Shown one piece after another: positions 8,680-17,651 of a DNA stretch of 64,000 nt (its first letter is position 1; each line of letters opens with the position of its first letter). The translations under genes were made by a program, and so were the position numbers. Below the pieces are notes generated by a model, which was not told the origin of the DNA, searched no databases, and saw nothing but the letters and a program-made list of their open reading frames with translations. Source of the stretch: Parerythrobacter jejuensis (GTDB lineage: Bacteria > Pseudomonadota > Alphaproteobacteria > Sphingomonadales > Sphingomonadaceae); assembly GCF_039536765.1 (NCBI RefSeq), contig NZ_BAAAZF010000001.1:1550001-1614000 (forward strand), in the 5' to 3' direction.

Positions 8680-9274
8680 TTTCACACGAAGTTCTGCCGA
8701 ACCATCCGCCCCTGGTTGGATCGGTGCCCTCGGGGCAAGTCGGGGTTTTGTCCTCGGCCCTGGCTTGCCCCAAACGGAACACGATTGCACGGAAGACGAG
8801 ATTGCGCCTTCGAAGCATGAAGAAGCGATTGCGCAGGCTTATCGCGACGGCGAACAGGCGGGCGCGGCGGCGTGTGCCGCGGCCGCACAAGCAGCTGCCA
8901 AAACCCGTGATGCACTTCGGTTGGAATTCGCAAAATTTGACGATGCTGCCATTGAGGAATTGAAGCGCGTTCTGGCCGAAACGGTCGCCTCACTGTGCCA
9001 GCAAATGATCGAGCCTCATCTGGTCAATCGCAAAGCTCTGGAAGAACGTTGCGACGCCGCTCTGTCTTTCCTCGGCGAGGTGCCCACGCGCTGCAAGCTG
9101 CATCTTCATCCCGATGACATCGCGGACATTGATCCGGCCACGGCTCGCGACTGGAAAGTGGTGCCGGACAGCACCGTCGCACGCGGAGCATTGCGATTGG
9201 TAGGAGACGACGGGATCGTCAGCGATGGTCCGGAAGAATGGCAACGCGCCATAGCCACTGCGCTGGCATCATGA
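8663..9274 (+). CDS. fliH: Flagellar export regulator FliH
   Basis: FliH is the peripheral stalk-like partner that tethers the export ATPase FliI to the C-ring and export gate. The 203-residue protein has the expected charged, Ala-rich central coiled coil (about residues 40-115, including HEEAIAQAYRDGEQAGAAAC) and a C-terminal globular domain with LHLHPDDI. The ATG at 8663 lies inside the fliG 3' end; earlier in-frame ATGs lie deep inside fliG and are unlikely. The stop overlaps the fliI start (ATGA). Sequence is poorly conserved in this family, so position is part of the evidence. Confidence 0.85.
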   Translation: MANLSDFTRSSAEPSAPGWIGALGASRGFVLGPGLPQTEHDCTEDEIAPSKHEEAIAQAYRDGEQAGAAACAAAAQAAAKTRDALRLEFAKFDDAAIEELKRVLAETVASLCQQMIEPHLVNRKALEERCDAALSFLGEVPTRCKLHLHPDDIADIDPATARDWKVVPDSTVARGALRLVGDDGIVSDGPEEWQRAIATALAS

Positions 9275-10605
9275 TCGAATTGCTCCAGAGAGACCTGCTG
9301 CGGATGCAGCGAGCAAAAGTCTCGGCCGCGCCCGTGCAGCTTGGCCGCGTAGTTTCCTGTGACGGCGGATTGATCGAAGTCTCTGGGCTGCCGGTACCGA
9401 TCGGCGCGCTGTGCAGAATTGAAACTTCAGACGAAGCCCCTGCCTGCACAGCGGAAGTCGTCGGATTTCGCCACGGCCACAGCCTCATGATGCTCTTGGG
9501 CGATACAGTGATGCTGAAACCCGATGCCGTGGTTCGGGCCATTGGGCATCCCGGCATGGTCGCGGTTGGCGAGGCTCTACTTGGCCGCGCGATAGATGGC
9601 AGCGGACGCCCGATCGACAATGGCATGCGTCCGAAATGCGACGATGTCTGGCCATTGGGCGGGCAGCGCGATCACGCTTTGGAACGCAGCTCCGTAATCG
9701 AGCCGTTCGATTGCGGTATCCGTGCTATCAATTCTCTCACTACCATGGGCGTCGGGCAAAGGCTCGGCATCATTGCTGGCTCGGGCGTGGGCAAATCAGT
9801 CCTGATTGACATGATGGCCGCAGGTGCGGAGGCGGATATCAAGATCATCGCCCTGATCGGTGAGCGAGCCCGTGAAGTCTCAGACTTTGTGCGACGGCAT
9901 ATGCAAGGAGATGAGGCCAAACGGACGATCCTGATCGCCGTCCCAGCCGACCATGCACCCAACTTGCGCCTGCGCGGGGCACAATATGCCTGCGCCATCG
10001 CCGAGTATTTCCGTGCTCGCGGCAAGCGCGTGCTGCTCGTTCTCGACAGTTTGACGCGGGTTGCCCATGCGGCGCGCGAAATCGGTTTCTTGTTGGGCGA
10101 ACCGGGGGCCGCACGCGGCTATCCCCCATCGGCCCTCGCAACAATCACACGGCTGGTTGAACGGGCCGGCAACTCCGCGACCAGTGGCGGTGCCGTGACC
10201 GGGCTCTACACTGTCTTGGCTGATGGTGATGATCAAGATGATCCGGTGGTGGACACTGCCCGTGCCATCTTTGACGGGCATATCGTCTTGTCACGGGATC
10301 TCGCCCAGCAGGGCCAGTATCCCGCGATCGACATCACGGCTTCGCTCAGCAGGGTGATGGATGGGTTGGTGACTGAAGAGCATCGCCGTGCAGCGCGGGA
10401 ATTCCGGCAACTTGTCGCCCACTACCAGGCCAATCACGAGCTGGTGATGATGGGCGCCTACCGCGAGGGTTCCCATCCCTTGCTTGATCGGGCCCTGTCG
10501 ATGAAGCCGCAATTAGACGCATTCCTGGCCCAGGAGGCAGGCGACATCGTCGGTCTCGAAGCCAGCACCACGGCGCTCTGTTCGGTCATTGCCAATGCGA
10601 AATAG
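9271..10605 (+). CDS. fliI: Flagellum-specific ATP synthase FliI
   Basis: FliI is the hexameric ATPase of the flagellar type III export apparatus, related to F1 beta. The 444-residue protein shows Walker A GSGVGKSVL (about residues 171-179), Walker B VLLVLDSLTR (about 258-267) and the family stretches ALIGERAREVSDF and GAARGYPPSALA. The start at 9271 overlaps the fliH stop; a longer start 11 codons upstream would add residues unlike FliI. It acts with FliH and FliJ, encoded on either side. Confidence 0.95.
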   Translation: MIELLQRDLLRMQRAKVSAAPVQLGRVVSCDGGLIEVSGLPVPIGALCRIETSDEAPACTAEVVGFRHGHSLMMLLGDTVMLKPDAVVRAIGHPGMVAVGEALLGRAIDGSGRPIDNGMRPKCDDVWPLGGQRDHALERSSVIEPFDCGIRAINSLTTMGVGQRLGIIAGSGVGKSVLIDMMAAGAEADIKIIALIGERAREVSDFVRRHMQGDEAKRTILIAVPADHAPNLRLRGAQYACAIAEYFRARGKRVLLVLDSLTRVAHAAREIGFLLGEPGAARGYPPSALATITRLVERAGNSATSGGAVTGLYTVLADGDDQDDPVVDTARAIFDGHIVLSRDLAQQGQYPAIDITASLSRVMDGLVTEEHRRAAREFRQLVAHYQANHELVMMGAYREGSHPLLDRALSMKPQLDAFLAQEAGDIVGLEASTTALCSVIANAK

Positions 10606-11065
10606 CCTCGCGCGCATCAATGTGCTGCGACGGATCATACGTGTTCGCACGATCGAGCACCGCTTGGCGCTCTACCGTCTCGCCGAAGCGAGGCGGGAAC
10701 AGGCGCGAATGCGCGAGCTGGCCGATCGTAGTGACGCTCTTGCAGTCTCTCCTGCGACAATGCGAGCCTCTCGCGATGGGCAAAGCCTCGCCAGTAGCCA
10801 CGCATTCGGTGCGCAAACCCGAGGGCTAACAGCGTCCGCTCGCGACCTTCGGGAAAATGCCGATCGCACTGCCGAAGAAGCATCCAACCAGCTTGGAGTG
10901 ATCGGCCAGCGACGCGATCACGCGATACAGTTGGCCACGGCGCAGAAAGCGCAGCTCAAAGCGAAAGAGCTCGGTCGGGACGCTGCCAAGGCCGGTCAAT
11001 TGGCACGGAGGTTGCAGTGCAATGCAGGCATCAAGTCGCCCCCGTCCCGCAAGGATCACGCATGA
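10595..11065 (+). CDS. fliJ: Flagellar export chaperone FliJ
   Basis: This 156-residue protein is almost wholly helical and rich in Ala, Arg, Glu and Gln, as expected for the central coiled coil of FliJ that inserts in the FliI hexamer and links it to FlhA. Sequence identity in this family is low, so the call rests on composition, size and its place between fliI and fliK. The ATG at 10595 overlaps the end of fliI by 11 bases; the stop overlaps the fliK start (ATGA). Confidence 0.75.
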   Translation: MRNSLARINVLRRIIRVRTIEHRLALYRLAEARREQARMRELADRSDALAVSPATMRASRDGQSLASSHAFGAQTRGLTASARDLRENADRTAEEASNQLGVIGQRRDHAIQLATAQKAQLKAKELGRDAAKAGQLARRLQCNAGIKSPPSRKDHA

Positions 11066-12510
11066 ACATCCACTCGATCATCAAACTGCCCGAACGACAT
11101 GGGGAAACCAGTATTGCCGGCACAGGTCTCGACAATGCCGAGGGTTCTATCGCTCTGGATTTCATGGGAATTTTGGCAAACACTCCCGGCAAATTGGATG
11201 TGACACCCGAAGTCTACACAGGACATTTAGGCGACATTCCCGAAACCGGCACAACATTGCCGGTCGCGGCAACGGCCAGCCCTGAAACCGGCAATCCATT
11301 GCCGCCCACAACAGAAGCTGCAGATACCGGCCAGAATCTCCCGCAGACAGGTCCGGCCTCAGATCAACATAGCGTAGAACAAGACCAGTCTGAGCTCGTC
11401 GCGAAGAGTGTCGACGATCCAATGCTTCTCGAGGCCCGATTGTCGGCGAGTCCGACGCGAGAGATTCTTGGCACTCCTACCACCACATCTTTGCCGCGTT
11501 TGACCGTGCAGTCGCCTGATCGCCTGTCTACCGAGACATCGGCGCCAAGTGTCTTGGCCGACTTCGCGAGGAGCCCATACGAGACTCGGCAGTCCCAGCC
11601 TGATTTCGAAACGAGCGCCAAAGTGCGATCTGCGGAACCGCCACTGACACAACCAACGCCGACGAATGCCGCGCCTTTGCAAGCTCGGTCACTCCAAATC
11701 CCACAAACCATGCCGATGGCTATGGCCACGCAGATTCCCCTTCTGCATGAGGGCATGCCTGCCCGAGCCCTGCCCCCTGTGAGCACCTCTGTCGCAGCTC
11801 CTGGCACTATCAGTGGGGCCATTGCGCAGGCGGGTGAAACGTCGCCCGGACCAAGCGAAGTCGCAAATCCTGTGTCAAAGCCCAGCAGATCGCCAAACCA
11901 GCTCATGCCCAGCACGGCGGTCGCTACTCATGAGCCCAAGATGCAGGGTCCGCTTGGCATTCTGCCCCTTGCACCCGATCTTGGCTCCGCCCCTACCCCT
12001 GGCCTCCTCACTTCGTACCCGGCCCCACAAACGCCGCCAGCAGGTGAGCCTGCCCCTGCGCAGCGACCGCTTGAGACTCTGATCGAAAGCCTCGTCACCG
12101 CACGGGAAAGCGGCAAGATCGCGCGGGGCGATATGGTCTTGCGCCATGCAGAGTTCGGCACCGTCACCGTCCAGGTCGACCATGCCGAAACAGACCTGAA
12201 AGCGACGCTTTCAAGCCGCGACCCCGGCTTCGCACCGGCTGCCAAGGCTGCATTGGCTGATCGCGCCCATGCCGCCCCGACATTGCCAGATGCTTCCCAA
12301 ACTCAAGCACGCGGACAGGATCCCGGCTCCGGAGCCATGACGCAGCGCGATACGGGCATGGAGAGCCAGCAGGATCGCAATCATCCACACGGCTCCCATC
12401 CAGGACATGGCGGACCAGAGGAGGCCTCCCAACTCCGCTCAGACCCCGACAGTTCACCGTTCAAGACCTCTCTTCCCTCGTCACCATCTGATCGCGGCCT
12501 GCTCGCCTGA
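11062..12510 (+). CDS. fliK: Flagellar hook-length control protein FliK
   Basis: FliK is the secreted ruler that sets hook length and triggers the FlhB substrate switch. The 482-residue protein has a long Pro/Thr/Ser-rich, low-complexity N-terminal part, typical of the ruler, and a C-terminal hook domain around residues 345-410 (IESLVTARESGK, then MVLRHAEFGTVTVQVDH and LKATLSSRDPGF). The ATG at 11062 overlaps the fliJ stop. Its partner FlhB is encoded downstream in the same operon. Confidence 0.82.
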   Translation: MNIHSIIKLPERHGETSIAGTGLDNAEGSIALDFMGILANTPGKLDVTPEVYTGHLGDIPETGTTLPVAATASPETGNPLPPTTEAADTGQNLPQTGPASDQHSVEQDQSELVAKSVDDPMLLEARLSASPTREILGTPTTTSLPRLTVQSPDRLSTETSAPSVLADFARSPYETRQSQPDFETSAKVRSAEPPLTQPTPTNAAPLQARSLQIPQTMPMAMATQIPLLHEGMPARALPPVSTSVAAPGTISGAIAQAGETSPGPSEVANPVSKPSRSPNQLMPSTAVATHEPKMQGPLGILPLAPDLGSAPTPGLLTSYPAPQTPPAGEPAPAQRPLETLIESLVTARESGKIARGDMVLRHAEFGTVTVQVDHAETDLKATLSSRDPGFAPAAKAALADRAHAAPTLPDASQTQARGQDPGSGAMTQRDTGMESQQDRNHPHGSHPGHGGPEEASQLRSDPDSSPFKTSLPSSPSDRGLLA

Positions 12511-12540
12511 TCAAGTCCCCACCAAGGAATCATCTGCATC

Positions 12541-13125
12541 ATGTCCAAACCCAATTCCGATGAAACTGAACCCAAGCCCAAGGGCGGCAAGCTCAAGCTG
12601 GTCGTCGGCGCGATCCTCTTGCTCGGTGCCGGCGCAGGGGGAGCCTACGGCGCCTTTGCGGCCGGCTTGATTGGCGAAGGGCATGCCGAAGAAGGGCCAG
12701 ACACGCCCAAGCTCGTCACCAAGGGGACCGAAGATCCGTTCGCTCCCGCTGCTGGAAAGGGCAAGGATGACCAGGGCGAAGTTATCTTTGGTGAGGGCGG
12801 CAGCGAGTACCGCACGATCTACTATAGTTTCGAAGAGAGTTTCACTTCCAATCTCAAGAATTCCGCCGGCCTTGTCCAGCTGAGCCTTGCAGCGTCGACC
12901 CGGCATGACGGCCGTGTGCTGCAGTGGCTCAAGCGGCATGAACTCGCAGTCCGGTCCGCGATCCTGGTCGTGCTCGCCTCGACCCCGGAGGAGGATGTTT
13001 ATTCCGTCGAGGGCAAGGCGCGCCTGCAGGCCCGACTAACCGAAGCCATTAACACTGTTCTGGAAGAGCAGGAAGGGTTTGGCGGCGTCGATGCAGTCCA
13101 TTTCAGGACGTTTCTGGTCCAATGA
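12541..13125 (+). CDS. fliL: Flagellar basal-body-associated protein FliL
   Basis: FliL sits beside the stator and supports torque. The 194-residue product has a short charged N-terminus, one membrane helix (about residues 19-42, LKLVVGAILLLGAGAGGAYG) and a periplasmic domain with the family features YYSFEESFTSNLKNS and a C-terminal QARLTEAINTVLE. The stop overlaps the fliM start (ATGA), and the fliL-fliM-fliN order is standard. Confidence 0.9.
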   Translation: MSKPNSDETEPKPKGGKLKLVVGAILLLGAGAGGAYGAFAAGLIGEGHAEEGPDTPKLVTKGTEDPFAPAAGKGKDDQGEVIFGEGGSEYRTIYYSFEESFTSNLKNSAGLVQLSLAASTRHDGRVLQWLKRHELAVRSAILVVLASTPEEDVYSVEGKARLQARLTEAINTVLEEQEGFGGVDAVHFRTFLVQ

Positions 13126-14006
13126 AAACGACCCACGATTTTGTCGCTGAACGGGCGCTTGCGAACCATTGTCCGCAATTGTTGGAGAATCCCGACAAGG
13201 GTGAAGAACGCCGTGCTGCCACAGCCAGTTTCCTGACTGCAGCGTGCCACGCGATTCCGGACCGGCTGCAACCACTGTTGCTGGCGAAGCGTCCTGTTGT
13301 CGAAGCGGGCGAAGCCGAGACTCAAACAGCTGCATCCTTGATGCGGTCGATCGGAAGCGAAGCAGCCAATTTCGCGGTTGATATGGGCCCGGCAATGCCC
13401 CGGATGCTCGTTTCGATCGATCTTGCGACTGCGGTTTCGCTAACGGACCGCTTGTTCGGGGGAGACGGCAAAACCAACGGCGAGGTGCCAGCCTCGCTGC
13501 CCCTGTCTGCCAGCCTCGCGCTGGAACGCGTGGTCTTGGCAGTATCCGAGAGCTTCATCACAGCTGCGCGGATCGAAAGGCAGGAACCGGACATAGTTTG
13601 CGAGAGCGACATTGCCCGCCTCGCCCCCTTCCCTCGCGGTGAGTACTGCGTGAGCTGGACTTTCAAGGTCACTCAAGAAGGGTCCGACGTCTGGTCGATG
13701 CAGATCGCGCTTCTTGAAAGCGATCTGGGCAAGTTCTCCGGGAGCGCCACAAAAGAAGCTGTGGTTCAAACTGCGACGGACGGGGAAGACCCGTCGGGAC
13801 TGGGGTCATTCGGCCTGATTCCTCTGCCTCTAATTGCAGTACTTGCCGAGTTGAAACTGCCATTGGACCGGCTTTCTTCGCTCGCCGCGGGGGATATTCT
13901 CCCCCTCGCACCAGCCAGATCAATCCCGCTTCAGTTGGGATCACGAACGATCGCACGCGGGGCGATCGGTACGCTTGACGAGCGCGTGGCTCTGCAACTT
14001 TCCTAA
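13122..14006 (+). CDS. fliM: Flagellar motor switch protein FliM, short form
   Basis: FliM forms the middle of the C-ring. The 294-residue product is recognised by the middle domain (MLVSIDLATAVSLTDRLFGGDG, about residues 90-111) and by the C-terminal SpoA-like domain (GDILPLAPARSIPLQLGSRTIARGAIG, about residues 260-285). It is shorter than most FliM proteins, and the N-terminus (MKTTHDFVAERALANH) lacks the conserved LSQDEIDALL-type peptide that binds phosphorylated CheY. It is directly followed by fliN. The overall call is supported strongly by operon position. Confidence 0.85.
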   Translation: MKTTHDFVAERALANHCPQLLENPDKGEERRAATASFLTAACHAIPDRLQPLLLAKRPVVEAGEAETQTAASLMRSIGSEAANFAVDMGPAMPRMLVSIDLATAVSLTDRLFGGDGKTNGEVPASLPLSASLALERVVLAVSESFITAARIERQEPDIVCESDIARLAPFPRGEYCVSWTFKVTQEGSDVWSMQIALLESDLGKFSGSATKEAVVQTATDGEDPSGLGSFGLIPLPLIAVLAELKLPLDRLSSLAAGDILPLAPARSIPLQLGSRTIARGAIGTLDERVALQLS

Positions 14007-14030
14007 GACCAGTAAGCCGAGAGATTTTCC

Positions 14031-14363
14031 ATGAACATGCATGCCAATAATCTGAAAATGCTGGGCGGCGTAACCGTGACCGTAAGTGTCGAACTGGGAC
14101 GGACCGAGCTTCCACTCAAGGATGTCCTGGCACTGGGCCCAGATAGTGTGGTCGCACTCGACCGTTTGACCGACGAACTTCTTGATGTGATGGTCAATGG
14201 GAAATTGATCGCCAAGGCGGAAGTCACGACCCAGGAGAACCGGTTCGCCCTCCGGATTGTCGAACTCTCCGAAGGAGAGGACAATGGCGATTTTTCTGCT
14301 CCCGTAGCAGCGATGGCTCCGCAGTCTTCAGCTGACCCTGTTCCATCAGCGGAGCAAAGTTGA
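14031..14363 (+). CDS. fliN: Flagellar motor switch protein FliN
   Basis: FliN completes the C-ring and docks FliH. The 110-residue protein is essentially one SpoA domain: VTVTVSVELGRTELPLKDVLALG, then VVALDRLTDELLDVMVNGKLIAKAEV. It ends in a short Ala/Ser/Pro tail. Its stop overlaps the fliO start (ATGA). Size and motif order are typical. Confidence 0.93.
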   Translation: MNMHANNLKMLGGVTVTVSVELGRTELPLKDVLALGPDSVVALDRLTDELLDVMVNGKLIAKAEVTTQENRFALRIVELSEGEDNGDFSAPVAAMAPQSSADPVPSAEQS

Positions 14364-14647
14364 TGCTTTGGTACTTCGCCAAGATGGCGCTGCTATTGCC
14401 CCTGCTGGGGCTGCTGATCTGGGGTAGCCTGGCGCTCACCAAACGGATGCAGCAAAGACTGAACGGTACAGGTAAAGACACCCGTAGCGTTCGCCTGGTC
14501 GAGACCTGTTTTCTCGGCCCGGGCATGAAGGTCGCCGTCGTCGAGTTTCGCGGTCGGGAAATCCTGTTGGGCTGCACAAGGCAGGGTCTGATACGCTTGG
14601 GGGACAGCCAGCTCACGAGTGCTCCGCCAGCCGGAGACCAACCGTGA
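14360..14647 (+). CDS. fliO: Flagellar biosynthetic protein FliO
   Basis: FliO is a small membrane protein that helps assemble the FliP-containing export gate. The 95-residue product has one N-terminal membrane helix (about residues 6-24) and a small cytoplasmic domain with the family pattern VRLVETCFLGPGMKVAVVEF and a closing ILLGCTRQGLIRL. It overlaps fliN and fliP by four bases each. Confidence 0.85.
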   Translation: MMLWYFAKMALLLPLLGLLIWGSLALTKRMQQRLNGTGKDTRSVRLVETCFLGPGMKVAVVEFRGREILLGCTRQGLIRLGDSQLTSAPPAGDQP

Positions 14648-15414
14648 CACCGCGTCGGTTGATCCCGCTTTTCGGCATCGCCATCGCGCTTTTTGCCTTG
14701 CTGATGCCGGATGTGGCGATGGCACAGGCCGGGCTCGGCGATGCAGTCGAGCGTGCGTTTGGCGAAACGACCAAGGGAGATGGCGAGCCACTGTCGCTTT
14801 CGCTCCAGCTGTTGCTCCTGATGGGGCTGCTGACGATGCTCCCCGCGCTGGTCCTGATGATGACCAGTTTCACCAGGATCCTGATCGTTCTTTCCATCCT
14901 GCGTTCGGCCTTGGGCTTGCAACAAAGTCCGCCCAATCAAGTGCTGGTCGGCATCGCGCTTTTTCTGTCCTTCTTCATCATGGCGCCAACACTGACGGAT
15001 GTGAACGCAGCCGCGATTGTGCCTTACGCAGAAGGAACTCTGCCAGCCGAGCAAGCCATTGCGAAGGCGGGGGACCAGTTCCACGCATTTATGCTGCGCC
15101 AGACCCGGGAGGCAAACCTGGCCATGTTCGCCGATATTGCCAAATCTGGCCCATTCGCCCGACCGGAAGACATCCCGCTCTCGATTCTCCTGCCTTCCTT
15201 CGTCACCAGCGAGTTGCAAACGGCCTTCCAGATCGGCTTCATGCTGTTCCTGCCTTTCCTCGTGATCGACCTGGTCGTGGCTAGCGTGCTCATGTCGCTC
15301 GGCATGATGATGCTGTCACCAACGATCGTATCGCTGCCCTTCAAACTACTGCTGTTTGTGCTGGTCGATGGATGGGCCTTGCTGATGGGATCTCTGGCGA
15401 TGAGTTTCGCCTGA
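14644..15414 (+). CDS. fliP: Flagellar export gate protein FliP
   Basis: FliP forms, with FliQ and FliR, the helical export gate. The 256-residue product starts with GTG overlapping the fliO stop, has a signal-like N-terminal helix, then the family hallmarks LLLLMGLLTMLPALVLMMTS, FTRILIVLSILRSALG, QSPPNQVLVGIALFLSFF and the C-terminal FQIGFMLFLPFLVIDLVV. Four membrane segments are visible. Identification is firm. Confidence 0.97.
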   Translation: MTPRRLIPLFGIAIALFALLMPDVAMAQAGLGDAVERAFGETTKGDGEPLSLSLQLLLLMGLLTMLPALVLMMTSFTRILIVLSILRSALGLQQSPPNQVLVGIALFLSFFIMAPTLTDVNAAAIVPYAEGTLPAEQAIAKAGDQFHAFMLRQTREANLAMFADIAKSGPFARPEDIPLSILLPSFVTSELQTAFQIGFMLFLPFLVIDLVVASVLMSLGMMMLSPTIVSLPFKLLLFVLVDGWALLMGSLAMSFA

Positions 15415-15427
15415 AGAGGATGAGCGA

Positions 15428-15700
15428 ATGAATGACGAAGCATCCTTGCTGGCGCTGACAGATCGCATGCTGTGGACGACCGCGCTGGTCGCCGGGCCCA
15501 TCTTGCTGGCTGCATTGGCCGTCGGCCTGGTGGTCGGCATCATCCAGGCAGCGACCTCGGTAAACGAGCAGACACTGACTTTCGTCCCCAAGCTGACGGT
15601 TATTGCAGTCATCCTCGTGCTGATGGGCGGATCGATGATGATGATCCTGGGTGATTTCATGCGCGAGATCTTCGACCAGATCGGCATGATGGCACAGTGA
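15428..15700 (+). CDS. fliQ: Flagellar export gate protein FliQ
   Basis: This 90-residue two-helix membrane protein of the export gate has the conserved AATSVNEQTLTFVPKL stretch between the helices, and family length. It lies between fliP and fliR, the invariant order of these genes, and its stop overlaps the fliR GTG start. Confidence 0.95.
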   Translation: MNDEASLLALTDRMLWTTALVAGPILLAALAVGLVVGIIQAATSVNEQTLTFVPKLTVIAVILVLMGGSMMMILGDFMREIFDQIGMMAQ

Positions 15701-16491
15701 ACACCGGCATCGATATTGCTCTGCTGGGTTTTGGCACAATCGAGCAGGAGCTGTGGGGCATCCTGTTCCTTTCTGTTCGCGCCGGGGCAGCCATGATGGC
15801 AGCGCCGCTTTTCGGGGCCATGACAGTACCGGCGCAATTGCGCGCTTTTCTGGGCGTGGCGATTGCTTTCTTCATCCACCACTGGATACCGCTGCCGGCA
15901 CTGCCCGACCTTCTGTCAGTCGCTGGTATCCTCGCCCTGATGCAGGAGGCCGTGATCGGTTTCGCGCTGGGGTTTGTCTTGCAAGTCAGCTTTGCCGTGC
16001 CCCTGATTGCCGCTGAGCAGATTGCGGGGACCATGGGCCTGGCCATCGCAACATCGATTGATCCATCCAGCGGTTCGCAATCCGGTGTTTTGGGCCAGTA
16101 TTTCAGCATGATGCTGATCTTCATTTTCCTGGCCTTGGGGGCCCACTTGCTGTGGCTTGAATTGCTGATCGAGAGCTATCGGGCGATGCCCCCGGGTGAT
16201 GCCATGTTCGCAGCGGCATCGTCTGAAGCCATCGTCCGATTCGCCGGAACGGCATTTGCGACAGCTGCCGCGATTGCATTGCCGGTGATCCTCGTGCTGT
16301 TGCTTGTCCAGCTAGCCACCGGTGTTCTCAGCAGGTCTGCCCCGTCGCTCAATCTGTTTGCTCTGGGCCTGCCTGCCGGGGTCCTTGCCGGAATTGCAGC
16401 ATTGATTGCAGCCCTGCCGATATTGACAGAACAATTCAGTGGCCTTTCGGAAGCGGCCATTGTCCAGACTGCTGATCTGATCCGGCCATGA
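15697..16491 (+). CDS. fliR: Flagellar export gate protein FliR
   Basis: FliR is the single-copy gate component completing FliP5-FliQ4-FliR1. The 264-residue protein has about six hydrophobic segments and family motifs VRAGAAMMAAPLFG, EAVIGFALGFVLQ and AAEQIAGTMGLAIATSIDP. It starts with GTG overlapping the fliQ stop and ends overlapping flhB (ATGA). Confidence 0.94.
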   Translation: MNTGIDIALLGFGTIEQELWGILFLSVRAGAAMMAAPLFGAMTVPAQLRAFLGVAIAFFIHHWIPLPALPDLLSVAGILALMQEAVIGFALGFVLQVSFAVPLIAAEQIAGTMGLAIATSIDPSSGSQSGVLGQYFSMMLIFIFLALGAHLLWLELLIESYRAMPPGDAMFAAASSEAIVRFAGTAFATAAAIALPVILVLLLVQLATGVLSRSAPSLNLFALGLPAGVLAGIAALIAALPILTEQFSGLSEAAIVQTADLIRP

Positions 16492-17621
16492 GCGAGCAAT
16501 CTGCTGGCGAAAAGACTTTCGCGCCGACCCAGAAACGCAAGCAGGATGCGACCAAGAAGGGCGATGTCCTGCGATCAAAGGAACTGGGGACAGCCATCGC
16601 GGTCTTCGCGGGCGGCGCATGGTTGATAGCAGCCGGGCCCGCCCTGCTCGACGGAATGGAAACAGTCGCACGCACCAGCTTCCGCTTTGACCGCGCAGCG
16701 TTGGAGCATTTCACTCCCGGGACGATCTTCCTTGGCGCGATAGAGGCGATCCTGCCGCACATCCTTTTCCTGGGCCTGACGGTCTTGTTCGCAACCGCAG
16801 CGTCACAACTGATTATCGGAGACGGTCGCTTCCTGGCCTCAAACCTCAAGCCCAAGGGATCTCGCATCAATCCGCTCTCTGGGCTGAAACGCATGTTCGG
16901 CACCCAAGGCCTGATCGAGCTTGGCAAGGGCTTGCTCAAGGTCATCTTATTGGGAGGAATAGCATGGTGGTGGGGCACTCGTCATTTGACTGCCCTCCTC
17001 GGTCTGGGGCGTGGCGAACTCACCGTGCAGCTTTCGGCAGCATGGGACGCGACCATATCCTTGCTGCTAATGCTGGCCTTGGGGCTCGCCATAATCGCGA
17101 TGATCGACTGGCCGATCCAGTTCGTGCGGCGGATGAACCGGCTCAAGATGACCCATCAGGAAATGCGCGATGAGACCAAGCAGACCGAAGGCTCCCCTGA
17201 AAAGCGTGCTGCACAACGTCAGCGACAGCGCGAAATTGCCCGAGGCGGCGTGTCGAAAGCCATGGAGGAGGCGCAATTCCTGCTGACCAACCCGTCCCAT
17301 TTCGCGGTCGCGCTGACCTATGATCCGGAATTGGCTCCGGCTCCGGTCGTCTTGGCCAAGGGGCGTGACGAGAAGGCACTGGCCATGCGCGAACTGGCGG
17401 CCGAACGGGGCCTTCCGGTGCTGGAATACCCGGCGCTGGCTCGGTCGGTCTACTTCACAACCCGAGAAAGCCAGGTCATTCGGGAAGAACTTTATGTAGC
17501 TGTGGCAGCTCTGATTGCCTTCGTATTTTCGCTCAAGCGCGGCGAACATCCGCCGCGCCCGGGTGTCGAAGTCCCTGTCTCGCTGCGCTTCGATGCACAG
17601 GGGCGTTCGACGGGGGGTTAA
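16488..17621 (+). CDS. flhB: Flagellar export switch protein FlhB
   Basis: FlhB controls export specificity and changes from rod/hook to filament substrates after autocleavage. The 377-residue protein has the N-terminal GEKTFAPTQKRKQDATKKGDV segment, four membrane helices, the linker with KMTHQEMRDETKQTEG and the cytoplasmic domain. The cleavage motif, NPTH in most homologues, reads NPSH here (about residues 267-270, in LLTNPSHFAVAL); Asn and Pro of the scissile bond are kept. It directly follows fliR. Confidence 0.95.
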   Translation: MSEQSAGEKTFAPTQKRKQDATKKGDVLRSKELGTAIAVFAGGAWLIAAGPALLDGMETVARTSFRFDRAALEHFTPGTIFLGAIEAILPHILFLGLTVLFATAASQLIIGDGRFLASNLKPKGSRINPLSGLKRMFGTQGLIELGKGLLKVILLGGIAWWWGTRHLTALLGLGRGELTVQLSAAWDATISLLLMLALGLAIIAMIDWPIQFVRRMNRLKMTHQEMRDETKQTEGSPEKRAAQRQRQREIARGGVSKAMEEAQFLLTNPSHFAVALTYDPELAPAPVVLAKGRDEKALAMRELAAERGLPVLEYPALARSVYFTTRESQVIREELYVAVAALIAFVFSLKRGEHPPRPGVEVPVSLRFDAQGRSTGG

Positions 17622-17651
17622 ACTCTCCGGGGCAGGGCCGTTCTCCAGCCT

